Assembly (NCBI GenBank): GCA_014155875.1
Contig: JACEFZ010018321.1
Span: forward strand, 61,001-125,000
DNA from: Cepaea nemoralis
Lineage: Eukaryota > Mollusca > Gastropoda > Stylommatophora > Helicidae
DNA: 64,000 nt
Direction of reading: 5' to 3'
Below the pieces are notes generated by a model. That model searched no databases. It was given only the letters and a program-made list of their open reading frames with translations, and was not told the DNA's origin. Below are positions 62,158 through 64,000 of this stretch, piece by piece; positions within the stretch are counted from its first letter, which is position 1; every line of letters begins with the position of its first letter. Both the position numbers and the translations under genes were made by a program.

Positions 62158-62950
62158 TGTCGTGAAATCACTGTGGATTAACAATCAGATGATCAGAAAA
62201 TACAAGACAGTCTGATTCACAGCTGCAGTTGTTTACTACGAGTGGTCGGTGAGATCAATCAGTGGACACCGTCCTTTGAAGTTCCCCACAGTCAGGAAAT
62301 TGTAGGACCATGTGGTTGTGACACGCGGCTTTGTTTTGGTTGTCAAACAGAGGGAGACAACTGGTGACATTGATTAAACAAAAGGGAGATACGATTTCTG
62401 GAAATGGATAGTCTGCCCTTGGAACATCTGATGTGTTGACATCAAAGACTTCACTGGAACATCCGGCTCTTTGTGACAAAAACAAGACTTGTGTACAGTT
62501 AGTGTTGAAGAAAACGTTGACTAGAGCTGACGTGCTTTGTCACTGCTGTTTGGATTTTAAGACATCTACCGTGTTCGGGATTAATTAGATTTAATTTACA
62601 CGTGTCTGTTATGGCAAAATGTAGATGTGCATCAGGAGAATGCGGTGTTGCCTAAGGTATAATAGATAGTATAATTAGCTAATTAATATAAGCAGTAGCC
62701 TTGGTAAAACTAGCTAGAGTAGTGAAGTGATGATTAGCTCTGTTAGTTGAGAATAGAGTAGTGAAGTGAGAATTAGCTCTGCTAGTGAGAAGCGTGAAGT
62801 GGGGTGATATTGGGAGAGATTTAAGAATGGGTTGGGAGATGGGGGAAGTGTCCAATAGTGGGATCTTTCAGTGGGGTGCCCACTGGGGTTCTGCACTCTG
62901 TTTATTGGTCTTTCCTTGTCATAACCTGATTCAGATTGAAGTGAATGAGC
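62158..62950 (+). repeat. 3' LTR of copy 3 (right end not determined)
   Basis: The first ~150 bp align with 59612-59765 with gaps. The continuation has no counterpart in the window, so the end cannot be fixed. Confidence 0.7.
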
Positions 62951-64000
62951 CACTCTGATCCTATGACAGAGTTTAGTTCACTGATAAATCTCTGAGCAAG
63001 GCAGTAGGCCTACATTCAGCTAGTAGGGATTAGTATCAGGCGGCCTTCACCAGATGTGGTCTCTTTCTCTGACAGGTTCCCCTACGTCTATGAGGAAGCT
63101 CTACACTGGGTTTGATGGAGGTCAACTCTCATTAAGAAGAACATACAAATGAACATTCACTTTATTTTATAAGATGAATAAATACCCAGAAGAAAGTACA
63201 ATCAGCACTGTTTATGCTAGGCCTAGGATCCAGAGGGTCCATACGAAACTGGCTCAGTTGAGCAAAACATTATAAACGATTCATTTACAATAGGGATTCA
63301 CCCAGGTTGGGTGATACTCGTTTCTTCACCACATACCACTGAACACTAGTGATAGAGAAAGAACATTGAACATGAAGTTCTCGTGGAATAATTTAGTACA
63401 GTGAAGAAGTACTTTAGAACCGTTTGTGTGTGACAATCTATGAACATGGATTAGAACAAATGTGAGACCTGTGACATTGAAACCTAGTTTTCACGGTACA
63501 GAGATCCGTACTTATCTGAGTTATAGGGACCTTAGTCTTTACAGTGAGTGACAGATCCATGATTAAGGTTATACAATAACTATTTTCGGAGGATCATGCA
63601 TCTAGTCGACCCAGTGGATCCCGGAGAAAGTCAACGTCTGGAAGAAGAGACGCATCAATGGGTGAGGTGTTCACGTACTAAGCTATCATGCTGTGGTGTA
63701 CCCTTGCTATGATGATCATCTGACTTGGCTCCTGATCTGCTGCTCTGAATCTACATACACACTAGAATATTCGACACACATTCTACACAGTACACACACA
63801 CACTTCTCACACACATACTCTTTGCTTTAATAAATTATTTTGTATTTATTTGTTAAAGCTAGAGTTGTTGAGTATGTTGTGTTGGGGAAGAGTGAGAGGG
63901 GCATGATCTAGGGGTGAGTGAGAGTGAGAAAGAGGTGTCTGCAGACTGACGGAGTTTTGTGGACGGAGTCTGGTGGTTTCTCTAGGACAATAATTTATTG
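62950..64000. other. No recognisable gene
   Basis: AT-rich noncoding DNA with a CACA-rich patch at ~63780-63815. It may be the rest of the copy 3 LTR or another insertion. Confidence 0.5.

Larger units (their letters stand above)
59612..62950 (+). mobile_element. Gmr1-like element, copy 3, with integrase-RT-RNase H retained
   Basis: The left end is a ~150-bp piece of LTR (59612 to ~59765, TGTCGTGAAATC) joined directly to integrase, so the rest of the 5' LTR, leader, gag and protease are deleted. The 3' LTR starts at 62158 after the PPT AAGAGGGGG and extends beyond 62900; its end was not found. It is inserted in RTE copy 2. It supplies the pol core that copies 1 and 2 lack. Confidence 0.87.

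Overview
This is eukaryotic, repeat-dominated DNA: spliced coding exons in large introns, many non-LTR and LTR retrotransposon remnants, SINEs, and long AT, GA, GAA, GTA and GAT microsatellites. The repertoire (Gmr1-like Ty3/gypsy elements with integrase upstream of reverse transcriptase, SCAN-like gag, RTE-type LINEs, tRNA-derived SINEs) suggests a marine or freshwater invertebrate, most likely a mollusc. The species assignment is inference.

The one host gene I can support lies on the minus strand from about 33.25 kb down to 2.25 kb and runs off the left edge. It encodes a secreted multi-CUB protein. Seven coding exons join in a single open frame of 392 codons with consistent splice phases. 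They are a signal-peptide exon (33129-33212), then two copies of a three-exon module: A (CUB N-half), B (CUB C-half) and C (last CUB strand plus Thr/Pro/Tyr-rich linker). Module 1 is 26252-26418, 21364-21538 and 20226-20417. Module 2 is 16620-16801, 3243-3417 and 2256-2456. The modules, introns included, are an old tandem duplication. Each therefore serves as an empty-site control for insertions in the other.

The most unusual structure sits at both module ends. The intron after each exon C begins directly with a 17-bp minisatellite whose sense unit is GTAAGATAGCACCCACG, so every unit is a 5' splice-site-like sequence. There are about 70 units after C2 (about 1008-2255) and about 14 after C1 (19978-20225). 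Read-through of either donor adds Val-Arg and then stops at TAG.

Region by region: 0-5.2 kb holds exons C2 and B2, the minisatellite and small repeats. 5.25-12.34 kb is an internally deleted Gmr1-like LTR element with a 5-bp target duplication. 12.3-33.3 kb is intronic sequence with exons A2, C1, B1 and A1, the signal-peptide exon, RT fragments, a solo-LTR-like insertion, SINEs and an almost full-length RTE element (27.1-31.1 kb). 34.2-54.2 kb is a 20-kb nest. A second Gmr1-like element is inserted in an old RT gene and itself carries an RT fragment containing an I-like LINE tail, a LINE with an intact 1043-codon ORF on the minus strand, and a second, distinct Gmr1-like element (45.77-54.06 kb) inside its 3' LTR. 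54.2-64 kb holds RT remnants, a second RTE copy (56.6-59.6 kb) and a third element of the first Gmr1-like family (59.6 kb onward) with integrase, RT and RNase H preserved. The last kilobase shows no recognisable gene.
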